From Lacisediminimonas profundi (GTDB lineage: Bacteria; Pseudomonadota; Gammaproteobacteria; Burkholderiales; Burkholderiaceae_D): a DNA stretch of 64,000 nucleotides. The notes below the pieces were generated by a model. That model worked only from the letters and a program-made list of their open reading frames with translations, was not told the origin of the DNA and ran no database searches. Positions 28,526 to 37,667 of this stretch are shown piece after piece (the stretch's first letter is position 1; each line of letters opens with the position of its first letter). The position numbers and the translations under genes were made by a program. The DNA is taken from NCBI RefSeq assembly GCF_008831265.1, contig NZ_VTTH01000005.1, positions 1-64,000 of the forward strand, read 5' to 3'.

Positions 28526-30748
28526 ATGGCACCCGAATCCACCGAGCTCATCGCGCTTGCACAGCGCAGCCTGCAAGAACAGGACTTCGCCACTGCGGCC
28601 GACCTGATGGACCAGGCCGCCGCCACCGAACCAGGCAACTTCGACCTGCTGCAAATGGCAGGCGTGATCCATTCGCTGGCCGGCAAACACCTGCGTGCCG
28701 CGCATCTGCTGCAGCAAGTTGCCGACCTGGCGCCAGCCTCGCCTGAAGCCCATGCCAACCTGGCCCGCGCACTGTGGCGGGCCGGACGACCGGCGGATGC
28801 ACTAAGTTGCCACGCCCGCCTGGACGAACTGGGGGTGCAGGACGTGGCGACGGAACTGGACCGCGCCACCCTGCTGTCCGAAATGGAACGCTTCGAGGAA
28901 GCGCTGGAAAGCTGCGTGCGGGCGACGCAGCAGGCGCCGGGCCATGCACCCGCATGGTCGGCACGCGGGAGCGCTTTGCATGAACTGGAGAAATACGAGG
29001 ACGCGCTCCAGTGCTTCGAACATGCCCTGGCGCTCGACCCGGCACTGGCCAGCGCATGGGCGAACAAGGCCTTGACGCTGCACATGCTGCAGCAATATGG
29101 CGCGGCCATGTCGCATCACGAGCGCGCGCTCGATCTGGAATCCGGCAATGCCCGGACCTGGTCCAACTGCGGCGCATCGCTGCTGCGCCTGGGCCAGAGC
29201 CAGCAGGCACTGGATTGCTGCGACAAGGCGCTTGCGCTGTGGCCGCAGCATGCGCTGCCTGCCGGAGGGCAGTTCCTGTTCGAAGGCGAGGCGTCGCGTC
29301 CTCACAGGCAGTACATTGCCACCCTGTTCAATCGTGCCAACCTCCTTCTGAACCTGGATCGCCATGACGATGCGATGGAAGCCTACGCGCGCCTGCTGGA
29401 ACTGGCGCCTGAAACCGACTACGCTCCGGGGGCGGCATTGTTCTCGTTCCGGACCGGCTGCAACTGGAACGAGGATGAGGCCTGGCTGCAGCGCCTGGTG
29501 CGCGACAGCAACGAGGGCAAGCACGTCCAGCAGCCCTTCGTGGCGATGATTGCGATGGACGATCCGGCGCTGCAGCGCTCGGTCGCCGAGCGCTTCGTCG
29601 AAAGGCACGTCGAACCGCGGCAAGCCTTGTGGAGCGGCGAACATTATCGGCATGAGCGTTTGCGCGTGGCCTACCTGTCCGCCGATTTCCGGCGTCATCC
29701 GACTGCCTACCTGGCGGCCGGGGTGTTCGAACACCATGACCGCTCGCGCCTTGAACTGACGGCGGTCGCGCTGGGCACCCGGCCACCTGACGAGATGACC
29801 GGGCGCATCCGGAAATCATTCGATCACTTCATCGACGCCGGGACAATGGACGATGGCGAAATTGCCGCATTGCTGCGCGAGCGGGAGATCGATGTCCTGG
29901 TTGACCTGATGGGTCATTCAAAGGATTCACGGCCCGGCGTGTTTGCCTGGCGCCCTGCCCCGGTTCATGTCGCCTGGCTGGGCTATCCCGGCACAAGCGG
30001 CCTGGGGGCCATGGATTTCCTGCTGGCTGATCGCCATGTCATTCCACCCGGCCAGCAAGCGCACTACACGGAGCAGGTCGTCTATTTCGACGCTTGCTAC
30101 CAGTGCACGGACAACACGCGTGAGATCGCCGATGCGCCACTGACCCGCCAGCAGTTCGGCCTGCCCGATGATGCGTTCGTGTTCTGCTGCTTCAACCAGC
30201 CGGCCAAGCTGACGCCGGCGACGTTTTCACTCTGGATGGAGGTGCTTGCCAGCGTACCCGGCAGCGTGCTGTGGCTGCTGGAAGACAATCGGCCACAGGT
30301 AGTGAACCTGCGGCGGGAAGCTGCGGCGCGCGGAATCGATCCGCAGCGGCTGGTGTTCTCGCCACGGCTGCCGCAGGCCTTGCACCTGGCACGTCACAGG
30401 CTGGCGGACCTGGCGCTGGACACGCTGCCGTGCAATGCACATACCACGACCAGCGACGCATTGTGGGCAGGGCTTCCGGTTCTCACCTGCACCGGCACTA
30501 CTTTCGCCGGACGGGTTGCGACCAGCGCCTTGCACGCTGCCGGCCTGCCTGAACTGGTGTGCGACTCGCTGCAGGAATACCGCCGGCACGCAATCGCCCT
30601 GGCTGGCAGCGAGCGCGGGAAGCTCGACGCACTGACGCGTCGGCTGCACGATACTCGTCAGCACCTGCCGCTATTTGACACCGCAGCCTTCACCCGCCAG
30701 CTGGAATCGATATTCGCGTCCTTGCATGCTCGGCGGCTTGCCAGCTGA
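28526..30748 (+). CDS. TPR-containing O-GlcNAc-transferase-like (SPINDLY-type) glycosyltransferase
   Basis: 740 residues. The N-terminal ~330 residues are tetratricopeptide repeats (AHANLARALWRAGRPADALS, HAPAWSARGSALHELEKYED, ASAWANKALTLHML and so on). The C-terminal ~400 resemble the GT41/OGT catalytic domain (AYLSADFRRHPTAYL, WLGYPGTSG, LADRHVIPP, NQPAKLTPATFSLW, DTLPCNAHTTTSDALWAGLPVLT, GRVATSALHAAGLPEL). Such enzymes attach a sugar to Ser/Thr of proteins in the cytoplasm. ATG 28526 follows GAGGAAG, better than 28490. It is convergent with the secretin-like gene and next to the type III locus; whether it modifies a secreted or pilus protein is unknown. Confidence 0.85.
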   Translation: MAPESTELIALAQRSLQEQDFATAADLMDQAAATEPGNFDLLQMAGVIHSLAGKHLRAAHLLQQVADLAPASPEAHANLARALWRAGRPADALSCHARLDELGVQDVATELDRATLLSEMERFEEALESCVRATQQAPGHAPAWSARGSALHELEKYEDALQCFEHALALDPALASAWANKALTLHMLQQYGAAMSHHERALDLESGNARTWSNCGASLLRLGQSQQALDCCDKALALWPQHALPAGGQFLFEGEASRPHRQYIATLFNRANLLLNLDRHDDAMEAYARLLELAPETDYAPGAALFSFRTGCNWNEDEAWLQRLVRDSNEGKHVQQPFVAMIAMDDPALQRSVAERFVERHVEPRQALWSGEHYRHERLRVAYLSADFRRHPTAYLAAGVFEHHDRSRLELTAVALGTRPPDEMTGRIRKSFDHFIDAGTMDDGEIAALLREREIDVLVDLMGHSKDSRPGVFAWRPAPVHVAWLGYPGTSGLGAMDFLLADRHVIPPGQQAHYTEQVVYFDACYQCTDNTREIADAPLTRQQFGLPDDAFVFCCFNQPAKLTPATFSLWMEVLASVPGSVLWLLEDNRPQVVNLRREAAARGIDPQRLVFSPRLPQALHLARHRLADLALDTLPCNAHTTTSDALWAGLPVLTCTGTTFAGRVATSALHAAGLPELVCDSLQEYRRHAIALAGSERGKLDALTRRLHDTRQHLPLFDTAAFTRQLESIFASLHARRLAS

Positions 30749-30773
30749 GCAGTTGCAGGAGCCGGTTCACAGC

Positions 30774-30857
<84 letters not shown>

Positions 30858-30863
30858 TCGGCA

Positions 30864-31628
30864 TCAACTCACTTTCTGTATCACGCTTTTCATCGTATCC
30901 GACATCTCTTTCATGACCGAGCTGACGGTCTGTGCAGTGATCGTGAATACCGACATCGTATAGCGAAATACATTGACTGCATTGTCGGTCCATTCCCACG
31001 AGACACCGAAGCGCGCCGCCGCGACGTCCAGGAAACCGGCCAGCGTGCCGTCAAAGCTCAGCGCCACCAGTCCCGGTGGAACTGCGGGCGCAGGCTGGAC
31101 CGCATAGCCCGGGAACGGGGCTGCCTGGGTGCCGGAGATCGGTGGCAGTGGCGGAACCGGCAGGTTGCCGGACGCCGGGCTGGAAGCCGCGGCTGGGGCT
31201 GCAGCCTGCTGCGGCGCCGAAGCGGCCCCGGGGAAAGGAATCAGCGCGTCCGGCGCGACCTTCACCGGTATGCCGGTCAACAAGGTCACCCGTTCAGCAA
31301 CCTCCTGGATGTTTCGAAAATCCCGGTTGACGGTAATCCGACGCGTCGCTGCGTCCTTGGCCGAGGCTTGCTCGCTGATGTCGGAGAGCCTCTTGAATGG
31401 CAGCCAGATTCCGTCCACCCTTTCAATCGTGGCGCGTGACTCGCTGGCCACGCGCGGACGGCCCTGGCTCGCCTGCCTGGTCAGTTCGGCTGACCTTGCC
31501 TGGTTGCGGTCGACCTTGCTGTCGACCATCAGCGATAGCGGCGTCATGCAGCCCCCCAGCAACGAGAGGGAAGCAAGAAGGGAAGCGAAAAGGGAAGCGA
31601 GAGGCGGAACAGGCAGGGAGGTCTTCAT
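30864..31628 (-). CDS. Secretin N-domain-like lipoprotein (PilN/BfpB-type, lacking the secretin channel domain)
   Basis: 254 residues. A lipoprotein signal ends in LLGGC with the acylated Cys at 27. Around 120-225 are sequences typical of the periplasmic N-domains of type IVb pilus secretins (VAERVTLLTGIPVKVAPDAL; VALSFDGTLAGFLDVAAARFGVSWEW; NAVNVFRY). The protein stops shortly after, whereas full-length PilN-type secretins are over 500 residues and continue with the beta-barrel. No further secretin sequence fits between its stop and the convergent gene. Either a truncated remnant or a stand-alone N-domain partner. It overlaps the upstream TcpQ-like gene by ATGA. Confidence 0.68.
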   Translation of the reverse strand: MKTSLPVPPLASLFASLLASLSLLGGCMTPLSLMVDSKVDRNQARSAELTRQASQGRPRVASESRATIERVDGIWLPFKRLSDISEQASAKDAATRRITVNRDFRNIQEVAERVTLLTGIPVKVAPDALIPFPGAASAPQQAAAPAAASSPASGNLPVPPLPPISGTQAAPFPGYAVQPAPAVPPGLVALSFDGTLAGFLDVAAARFGVSWEWTDNAVNVFRYTMSVFTITAQTVSSVMKEMSDTMKSVIQKVS

Positions 31629-32077
31629 TTCTTTTCCATCACGCGCAATACGCTGTTGGCAGAATCGATATAGAAGCGCGCGGCCAGCCCCGCTTCTCCG
31701 CGGTTGAGGGCGTCGATCACTTTGGTGACTGCATCCTCGAATGAGCCGTCAACGTCGACCGATGCCTGGGAAACCAGCTCTGGCGCCTCCCATACCACCT
31801 GCCACTTCTTGCTCTGCCGGGCCCAGGCGCGGAAGGCGTCAGATATCTTGTCGCCAGAATTGATGCGCCAGACATATCGCACGCTCTTGCGCACAGGCGC
31901 ACTCGTCAAGGCCGGGCCTGGCGTCGCAGCGGAGGTGTCGCTGGCGGCAGCCAGCAAAGGCATCGGCTTCGGGACATCATCAGGATTACCCCCGCGTTCG
32001 CTCGCACCGGTGACGCCGGGCGCGGCCAGCATCAGCAACAGATAGAGCCTGAATGACATCAAGGCGGAACCAGGCAT
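31625..32077 (-). CDS. TcpQ/PilL-like periplasmic protein
   Basis: 150 residues from ATG 32077, chosen for AAGGA upstream and a good signal peptide (MSFRLYLLLMLAAPGVTGAS). The last ~85 residues resemble the TcpQ/PilL C-terminal domain of type IVb pilus systems (YVWRINSGDKISDAFRAWAR; WQVVWEAPELVSQASVDVDG; FEDAVTKVIDALN; NSVLRVMEK). TcpQ-type proteins help localise the outer-membrane secretin. It is translationally coupled to the secretin-like lipoprotein gene. A motif matching the type III promoters lies 105 bp upstream. Confidence 0.65.
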   Translation of the reverse strand: MPGSALMSFRLYLLLMLAAPGVTGASERGGNPDDVPKPMPLLAAASDTSAATPGPALTSAPVRKSVRYVWRINSGDKISDAFRAWARQSKKWQVVWEAPELVSQASVDVDGSFEDAVTKVIDALNRGEAGLAARFYIDSANSVLRVMEKK

Positions 32078-32383
32078 GACGGCATCCTTGGGACTATGGT
32101 CACTTGGTGGAAAAGCGGTCAGCGAGCAAGCTTCGGATCCATGTTTCGGCACCGGGAACCAATGGCCTGCTAACGGGACAATAAGTAACAAAAAAACAAC
32201 TTGAGTTCCGCCGTGGGCAACTAACAAGTCGGCGCAACATGAGGACGGAATGTGCAATGAACGCTGGGTGAGTGACCGAGTGCGATCAGCGAAGTGACTT
32301 CGGTGAGGTGTTTTCTGCGAGGTGCTATCAGCGAGGATTCATCAGCCGAATGCGGGCGGCGGAGTGTGAGTCGCGGGATGCGA
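32078..32383. other. 306-bp gap with promoter motif and GCGATCAGCG-like repeats
   Basis: The part nearer the TcpQ-like gene carries the ECF-like promoter (32182-32209). The part nearer sctN contains imperfect repeats (TGCGATCAGCG, TGCTATCAGCG, TTCATCAGCCG, TGCGATCAGCG). No gene is supported; small open frames here have no ribosome sites. Confidence 0.5.
32182..32209 (-). promoter_or_regulatory. ECF/hrp-box-like promoter P3, upstream of the TcpQ-like gene
   Basis: On the minus strand: GGAACT, exactly 15 bp, TTACTTA. Identical geometry to P1 (36030-36057) and P2 (36086-36113). It resembles the HrpL-dependent hrp box (GGAACC-N15/16-CCACNNA) in its first block, the ACNNA core and the spacing. 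Confidence 0.65.
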
Positions 32384-33763
32384 TCAGCGGCGTGCGGAAC
32401 CGGCGAGTTCGCACAAGGTCCGCAGGGTATCGTCGAAGTCGCTGCGTTCATCGACCGCTTGTTTGAGAAAGGCGCGTATGTCGTCGATCTTGTCGATTGC
32501 TTCGTCCGCAATACGATCGGAGCCGCGCTTGTATTCGCCGATCTTGATCAGCAGTTCCATCTCCTGGTACTTGGCCAGCAGCTCGCGCAAGCGGCCCGCA
32601 GCCGCACGATGCTCCCTGGTGATCACCGCGTTCATCACGCGCGACACCGAGGCCAGGACATCTACCGCAGGATAGTGGTTTGCCGCGCCCAGTTTGCGCG
32701 ACAGGATGATGTGACCGTCCAGGATCGAACGCGTCTCGTCGGCAACCGGCTCGGTCATGTCGTCGCCCTCGACCAGCACCGTGTAGAGCGCGGTGATCGA
32801 CCCTTTGTCATTCATGCCCACCCGCTCCATCAAACGCGGCAAGGTGGCGAATACGCTCGGGGGAAATCCGCGCCGCGTCGGCGGTTCGCCGGCGGCCAGG
32901 CCGATTTCGCGTTGGGCCCGTGCGAAGCGGGTGACCGAGTCCATCAGGAACAGGACCCGCATTCCCTGGTCGCGGAAATACTCTGCGATGGCGGTCGCCA
33001 CGTAAGCGGCTTTTGCCCGCTCCATGGATGACTTGTCCGACGTGGCGCAAACGATCACCGCCTTTTTTCGTCCTTCGTCGCCGAGTTCGTGTTCGAGGAA
33101 TTCGCGAACTTCGCGGCCGCGTTCGCCGATCAGGGCAACCACCGTGACATCGACAGCCGCCCCCTTGACGAGCATTGCCATCAGCGTCGACTTGCCGCCG
33201 CCTGCCGCAGCAAACACGCCGAGGCGCTGGCCTTCGCCGCAGGTCAGCATGGAATCGAGCACGCGCACGCCCATTTCTATTGGCTTGGAAATCAGGCGTC
33301 GCGTCAGCGGGTCGGGCGCGTCTGCGAAGACCGGATATTCCTGGCTGCAGACGAGCGGACCGCGGGTCTCGGTGTCGATCGGATTGCCCAGGCCATCCAC
33401 CACCCGCCCCATCAGGTTCATTCCAACCGGGACCATGTGCACCTTGCCGGTCGGGATGACCTCGGTTTCGCCCGAGATGCCCTGGGTGTCCCCGGTCGGC
33501 ATCAGCAAGGCCGTTCCCTGCGAGAACCCGACCACCTCGGCCTTCATCCCGGCTGCATGGCCGCGGTTCCTGAGCAGGCAGATCTCGCCGATTCGGACCG
33601 AGGGCACGACCGCTTTCACGATCGTTCCGATCACCTGTATCACCCGCCCCCGGATGCGTACCGTCTGCGCCTGGGCAAGCGCTTCCATCAGCATGTGGCT
33701 GATGTAGTCGAAGCGCTCGCCGGCCGGTCGATCGGCGTCGATTTTTGTCAGGTCGCGGGGCAT
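32384..33763 (-). CDS. sctN: Type III secretion system ATPase
   Basis: 459 residues from ATG 33763 (the frame is open upstream, but this start matches the family and lies 19 bp after the preceding stop). It powers unfolding and chaperone release at the injectisome base. Walker [10 protein letters not shown] is at 185-193, LIGERGREV at 211-219 and Walker B LFLMD at 271-275. The late [20 protein letters not shown] is characteristic of SctN and separates it from F1-ATPase beta. FliI is a close paralogue, but no flagellar genes are near and the gatekeeper and chaperone genes are adjacent. It ends an operon that starts at 35962 from promoter P1. Confidence 0.88.
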   Translation of the reverse strand: MPRDLTKIDADRPAGERFDYISHMLMEALAQAQTVRIRGRVIQVIGTIVKAVVPSVRIGEICLLRNRGHAAGMKAEVVGFSQGTALLMPTGDTQGISGETEVIPTGKVHMVPVGMNLMGRVVDGLGNPIDTETRGPLVCSQEYPVFADAPDPLTRRLISKPIEMGVRVLDSMLTCGEGQRLGVFAAAGGGKSTLMAMLVKGAAVDVTVVALIGERGREVREFLEHELGDEGRKKAVIVCATSDKSSMERAKAAYVATAIAEYFRDQGMRVLFLMDSVTRFARAQREIGLAAGEPPTRRGFPPSVFATLPRLMERVGMNDKGSITALYTVLVEGDDMTEPVADETRSILDGHIILSRKLGAANHYPAVDVLASVSRVMNAVITREHRAAAGRLRELLAKYQEMELLIKIGEYKRGSDRIADEAIDKIDDIRAFLKQAVDERSDFDDTLRTLCELAGSARR

Positions 33764-33782
33764 GCTCAAAAGCCTGCCAGGC

Positions 33783-34691
33783 TCAGCCAATTTTCGACAG
33801 GATCGATTCCATGACCCGCGATTCCCTCGCCTCCGTGTTGCTGGCGCCGCCAATCAGCATTTGCAGCAAGTTGGCCAGTTGCTGGAGCCGGGCGGCTTCG
33901 ATCTGGCCGTTCCTGGTCAGTTCGCCGATGGCGGCGTCGAGTTTATCGTTCCATACATCCAGGCGAGCTTCGTCCGCCGACTTGGCAAGCGGGAAGTAAG
34001 TTGCCCCTACTTCGACAGGAGTACGTTGAACGCTGACCAGGTAATAGGTGGAGCCCGACTTCAAGAGGTCGCCGGGCAAAGCATTGTCCGGAACCGTCTT
34101 GCCGTTGAAAGAAGCGACGCCTGCGTCGGAAAATGGCGGTGAGGGTTTGCTATAGGTTCCGGTACCACTTTTTCCTGAAAAAAATAGGCCAAGATCCGTC
34201 CCGCCCATCGTCACACGCACCAGTCTTTCCGGATGAGAGTTGTTGATGTTCCAGATATTCGCTTCAAGAAACTCGTCCGGACCCACCGTCTCATCAAGGC
34301 CGATATCTATTTCAGGCGGCGGCAGATCGCTGTACTTTACAGTCCGGTCGGTAACGCCGGTTGAGACTGGCGTCGTGTAGAAGGCGGCCATGTTTGGACC
34401 AAGGTCACCGGATGTCAATCCACTGATCAGCAGCGACTTGCTCACGTTCAAAGCATCCTCATTGCTCGCTGCAGCCCAAGGGGAGGTCGCGAACAGTTTC
34501 AACAACGCATTGACCTCCACCGTCAGCTGCGTCGTCATGGCCGATGCTGCCTGCTGATAGCCAAGCTCGTCGGTGACCTTGTACGCCTTCTGCAACTGCA
34601 CGTACAAGGAATCCCTGAGCGCGCTGTCCTCGACACGGTCGATGGTCCAGTTCACCGGGACGGTATTGCTCGTCAACACGCCGCTTGCCAT
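33783..34691 (-). CDS. Unknown protein of the type III locus (302 residues)
   Basis: No family recognised. There is no signal peptide and no transmembrane segment. The N-terminal half is helical and Thr/Ser-rich; the middle contains [20 protein letters not shown] and other beta-type sequence; the C-terminus returns to helix. It sits between sctN and another unknown gene on the same strand with 19- and 68-bp spacings. Soluble, Ser/Thr-rich and in an sctN operon, it could be a translocator, needle-tip or effector protein, which would be exported without a Sec signal. This is inference from position. Confidence 0.7.
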   Translation of the reverse strand: MASGVLTSNTVPVNWTIDRVEDSALRDSLYVQLQKAYKVTDELGYQQAASAMTTQLTVEVNALLKLFATSPWAAASNEDALNVSKSLLISGLTSGDLGPNMAAFYTTPVSTGVTDRTVKYSDLPPPEIDIGLDETVGPDEFLEANIWNINNSHPERLVRVTMGGTDLGLFFSGKSGTGTYSKPSPPFSDAGVASFNGKTVPDNALPGDLLKSGSTYYLVSVQRTPVEVGATYFPLAKSADEARLDVWNDKLDAAIGELTRNGQIEAARLQQLANLLQMLIGGASNTEARESRVMESILSKIG

Positions 34692-34759
34692 GAATCAGCA
34701 CTCCTTTTGATTTTCAAATATCGGGATCTTGCCGCCTGCTGCGGGCAAGCGAACCCTCA

Positions 34760-35644
34760 TTAATTTCGCCTGCCAAGGCGCTCATCAAGCCGGCGTTCGT
34801 TGTCCCGGCTGCGCAAGCGACCATCCTCGCGCCGCTCCTCGACCATGTTTTCCTTGCGATCTTCCACCTTGGCCATGGATTCGCGGAAGTCTTTCACCAG
34901 CAGGTCAAGCGCCGCGGTCTGCGCCACCACCGCTGCAGAAGATGACTGCAGTTCGGGCAACATCGATTGCTGGACACCGGCTATCTGGTCTCGCACCGCC
35001 ATCAACTGGCTTTCGGTGAAGCGCCGGTTGGCCTTGCGGTCGAGGCAGCAGAAAGTGGTAACGGTGCTGGTCCTTTCATCCGAGCTTGTCAGCCGGAGGG
35101 TGAAGGTCCGGCTCGACACCGAATTGCCCAGGTCTTTCTGCGTTCCCATCAGTCCGGTACGCTGTTGCGCCGTCATCCAGGAAAACTGCCCTCCGGTCGA
35201 GGAGGAAAGCACTTCCCCTTTGCTCGAAGTCACAGTGGTGCGGGTGTAGGTCAGGACCGGATACATCACCGGCGGTGGCTGGAGGCCAAGATCAGTCATC
35301 TCCTGCGCCAGCACCTCGGCCTCGCTCGCGGTGCTGGCGAGGACGAGTCCGCTCTTGTCGACGAATTGGTCGAGCAATGCCAGATTGCCTGCTGACAATG
35401 GTGAAAACAGGCTGGCAGGCGGCACTTCGCCTGTCGTGCCGGGCGCAAGCTTGCGCATGGTTTCGTCCATCTGGAACGCACGCACCAGATTGCCCAGATG
35501 CGTTTGCAGGCGGGATGTGCGCGATGCCAGGTTAGTGGCGATCTGGGAGGTCAGCTCCGCCTGCACGAAGCGGGCGGCAGCCTGTGGGTCTTCGGCGCGA
35601 ATCAGGCTCAGATCCGCGCCGCCTGTCACAAGATTGAGGATCAT
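34760..35644 (-). CDS. Unknown protein of the type III locus with charged C-terminal helix
   Basis: 294 residues; no family recognised. It lacks signal peptide or membrane segment. The first third is helical, the centre is Ser/Thr-rich with beta-like sequence (TYTRTTVTSSKGEVLSSSTG), and the last ~60 residues are a very charged coiled-coil-like tail (FRESMAKVEDRKENMVEERR ... ERRLDERLGRR). It follows the 97-residue gene by 24 bp in the P1 operon. A scaffold, ruler, tip or secreted role would fit; nothing decides between them. Confidence 0.68.
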   Translation of the reverse strand: MILNLVTGGADLSLIRAEDPQAAARFVQAELTSQIATNLASRTSRLQTHLGNLVRAFQMDETMRKLAPGTTGEVPPASLFSPLSAGNLALLDQFVDKSGLVLASTASEAEVLAQEMTDLGLQPPPVMYPVLTYTRTTVTSSKGEVLSSSTGGQFSWMTAQQRTGLMGTQKDLGNSVSSRTFTLRLTSSDERTSTVTTFCCLDRKANRRFTESQLMAVRDQIAGVQQSMLPELQSSSAAVVAQTAALDLLVKDFRESMAKVEDRKENMVEERREDGRLRSRDNERRLDERLGRRN

Positions 35645-35668
35645 GGCGACTCCGGTATGGGCAGCGGC

Positions 35669-35962
35669 TTACACCAGCCGGCGCGAATTGCGTGGGCGAT
35701 AAACCATGGATTGTTCGAACATCTTCATGCGCCAGGCGCGTTCGGTCTCCAGCTCGATCTCCTTCATCATTTTTTCGACTTCCGAATCGATCCTGGCTTT
35801 CATTTCCGGACTGAGCTTGTCGAGTTCCCGCTTGAGGTCGGCGCCCTCGCCCGCGAAAAAGCGCTTCGACTGGGCGATCGCCGCGTCAGCCTCGGCGATT
35901 GCCTTCTCGAGTTCCGCAATGGTGTGCTCGGCTCTTTGTTGCTGTCTCTTCTGCGGATTCAC
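35669..35962 (-). CDS. Small coiled-coil protein, first gene of the sctN operon
   Basis: 97 residues, almost entirely helical and rich in Glu, Lys, Ala and Met (IAELEKAIAEADAAIAQSKR; SEVEKMMKEIELETERAWRM). AGGAGG-like sequence precedes the ATG. It is the first gene downstream of P1. In size it is near needle or inner-rod subunits (SctF/SctI) and helical regulators, but no diagnostic motif was seen. It may also be a chaperone or stalk-like protein. Confidence 0.68.
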   Translation of the reverse strand: MNPQKRQQQRAEHTIAELEKAIAEADAAIAQSKRFFAGEGADLKRELDKLSPEMKARIDSEVEKMMKEIELETERAWRMKMFEQSMVYRPRNSRRLV

Positions 35963-36029
35963 TTTTCCTCCTGTGGCTGCGGCGAGGGCATGTCGAATGC
36001 AAACACAAGCTTGCTTGATGGTCTGCGAA

Positions 36030-36057
36030 TAAGTAACAAAATTGGCTTTCCGGTTCC
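36030..36057 (-). promoter_or_regulatory. ECF/hrp-box-like promoter P1 for the leftward sctN operon
   Basis: On the minus strand: GGAACC, exactly 15 bp, TTACTTA, 68 bp upstream of the first gene start. GGAACC is the exact upstream block of the HrpL hrp box; the downstream block differs from CCACNNA only by TT for CC. Confidence 0.75.
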
Positions 36058-36085
36058 ATGTGCGGCAAAGACAGCCTGGATTTCC

Positions 36086-36113
36086 GGAACTTGTGCCGGC
36101 CTTTTGTTACCCA
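36086..36113 (+). promoter_or_regulatory. ECF/hrp-box-like promoter P2 for sctW
   Basis: On the plus strand: GGAACT, exactly 15 bp, TTACCCA, 42 bp upstream of the sctW start. It lies back to back with P1, 28 bp apart, giving a divergent control region in the 192-bp gap. Confidence 0.72.
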
Positions 36114-36154
36114 CCGGCTACCCGCGCCACGCGCATCCAGATACCGGTTCCGGA

Positions 36155-37654
36155 ATGGCTACGATCACGACTCCCAACGACATCCGCCGCCTTGCCGGCG
36201 ACGCCCTTCGCCAGCCAGGTGGCGGCGCCCGCACATCCGGACTGCAGGGCGCGCGCAACGGCAAGCTGATCGACTACGACGAACTTGGCCGTACCCGTCT
36301 TCTCGAAAAGTTCACGAAGGGCCTGGCACGGGAGCAGGTCCAGTTTCATCACGCGTCAGTGAGCGCACCGCAAAAAACGCTTGCGCAGCGCACACAGGAT
36401 TCCAGCCGCCCGGTCCGCTCCCTGTCCAGGGAGGAAATCGGCCGACACGCAAAGTTGAGCGGGAACAGCGCGCAGATCGGGCAAAAGGCGCTGGCATTCC
36501 TGCGCGACGGACAGCCGCGGCAGGCCGCTACCGGCGGTGGTGGCCGGGCCGCTCTGCAACAATACCTCGCGCTGCAAAAACTCAAGTCAGCCCTGGCCAG
36601 CGGCAATCAGCAGGAATTGGTCGCACAGATGGCGCCGCTGCCAGACTTCAGCGGCGACGCGGCCCAGCTCGCCCGCCGGTTTTATGAGGCCAGCGGCGAT
36701 GACGATCAACTCAGTGAAATGCTATCCGGCTTCGGGCTCGGGGATGACGAGCGTGAGCGGGCAATGAAGGCGATCCGGGAGTGCCCGCATCATCATGAGA
36801 CGGGCTACCAGGCGGACCGCCTGACGCAGGTATTGGCGAAGGCAATGCGCATCGACGATGTGCGGCCATCGGCGGCCGCAGCAGAATCGTTGCGCGCGAA
36901 TGTGGACGACGCGCTGGCCGAGCTGGAGAGTAGCCAGGACGTTGGCCGCTACATCAACGGCACACTCAATATTGCAGGCGAAGCCGAGAAAACAGCAGAC
37001 CCGGCGCGCTTCGCCGATGACTATGCCGACCTGGTGCATGGCAGCGAAGCATGGGGCGAAAAATGCATGAAGGTCCTGGATCGATATATGAAACAGGGCA
37101 GCGGCGACGTGTTGCAGGAACTGCCTCGCACCCTGCAGGCAGCCAGCCGCGCGGCCGACCTCGACCTCCACGCCGAATTCCCGTCCACCGACAAGGTCCG
37201 GCTCCAGGCTGCGGTCGAGTCGCTCAACCTGATTGTCCGCATGAGAACGGTTTCCGAGATGGTGGAGGAATCCGCGCAGTTCATGGAACGCCACCACGGC
37301 AAGTCGATCAAGCCTTCCGACTTGTTGCGGGGCGCCCTGCAAGTGTTTGCAAGCCCCTACTCTGCCGCCTCTGCAATGACGGAACTGGCAAGCCGGCTGG
37401 GTGTGAACCATCCTGACGAGAGCATCACACTGTTCCGGGAAATAGGACGGGCGGTACGCCTGATGCAACAGGTCTTTCCCGATGCCAATGCGGGCGAGGC
37501 GGCACGCACCGGGATCCAGGACAGCCTGGATAGCGCAGTGGCCGACGAGGACATGCTGCTCGACCAGATCCAGACAAGCGGCCCTGGCTCGAAACCCGGA
37601 TCCGCCGCCGAGGCGCTGCCATTTCCGGGGCCGGCCCCGCAACTGATACCCTGA
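36155..37654 (+). CDS. sctW: Type III secretion gatekeeper (SctW; HrpJ/YopN-TyeA-like)
   Basis: 499 residues from ATG 36155; there is no good ribosome site but this is the first start after P2 and the sequence begins with the unstructured MATITTPNDI typical of secreted gatekeepers. A HrpJ-like region spans about 130-290 (LSEMLSGFGL; ALAELESSQDVGRYINGTLN), and a helical C-terminal part (VRLQAAVESLNLIVRMRTVS...) resembles the TyeA portion. SctW proteins control the switch from translocator to effector export. The chaperone gene follows 13 bp later. Class identification rests on overall pattern rather than a single motif. Confidence 0.7.
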   Translation: MATITTPNDIRRLAGDALRQPGGGARTSGLQGARNGKLIDYDELGRTRLLEKFTKGLAREQVQFHHASVSAPQKTLAQRTQDSSRPVRSLSREEIGRHAKLSGNSAQIGQKALAFLRDGQPRQAATGGGGRAALQQYLALQKLKSALASGNQQELVAQMAPLPDFSGDAAQLARRFYEASGDDDQLSEMLSGFGLGDDERERAMKAIRECPHHHETGYQADRLTQVLAKAMRIDDVRPSAAAAESLRANVDDALAELESSQDVGRYINGTLNIAGEAEKTADPARFADDYADLVHGSEAWGEKCMKVLDRYMKQGSGDVLQELPRTLQAASRAADLDLHAEFPSTDKVRLQAAVESLNLIVRMRTVSEMVEESAQFMERHHGKSIKPSDLLRGALQVFASPYSAASAMTELASRLGVNHPDESITLFREIGRAVRLMQQVFPDANAGEAARTGIQDSLDSAVADEDMLLDQIQTSGPGSKPGSAAEALPFPGPAPQLIP

Positions 37655-37667
37655 AGGCGAACTTCAC

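Noticed and set aside
32384-33763. Flagellar FliI instead of SctN.
   Set aside because: No flagellar genes in the window; gatekeeper and chaperone genes are adjacent and the sequence ending [18 protein letters not shown] is of the type III secretion kind.
35498-36154. N-terminal extension of SctW by 219 codons on the plus strand.
   Set aside because: It overlaps the minus-strand operon and both promoter motifs; the extension looks like a shadow frame.
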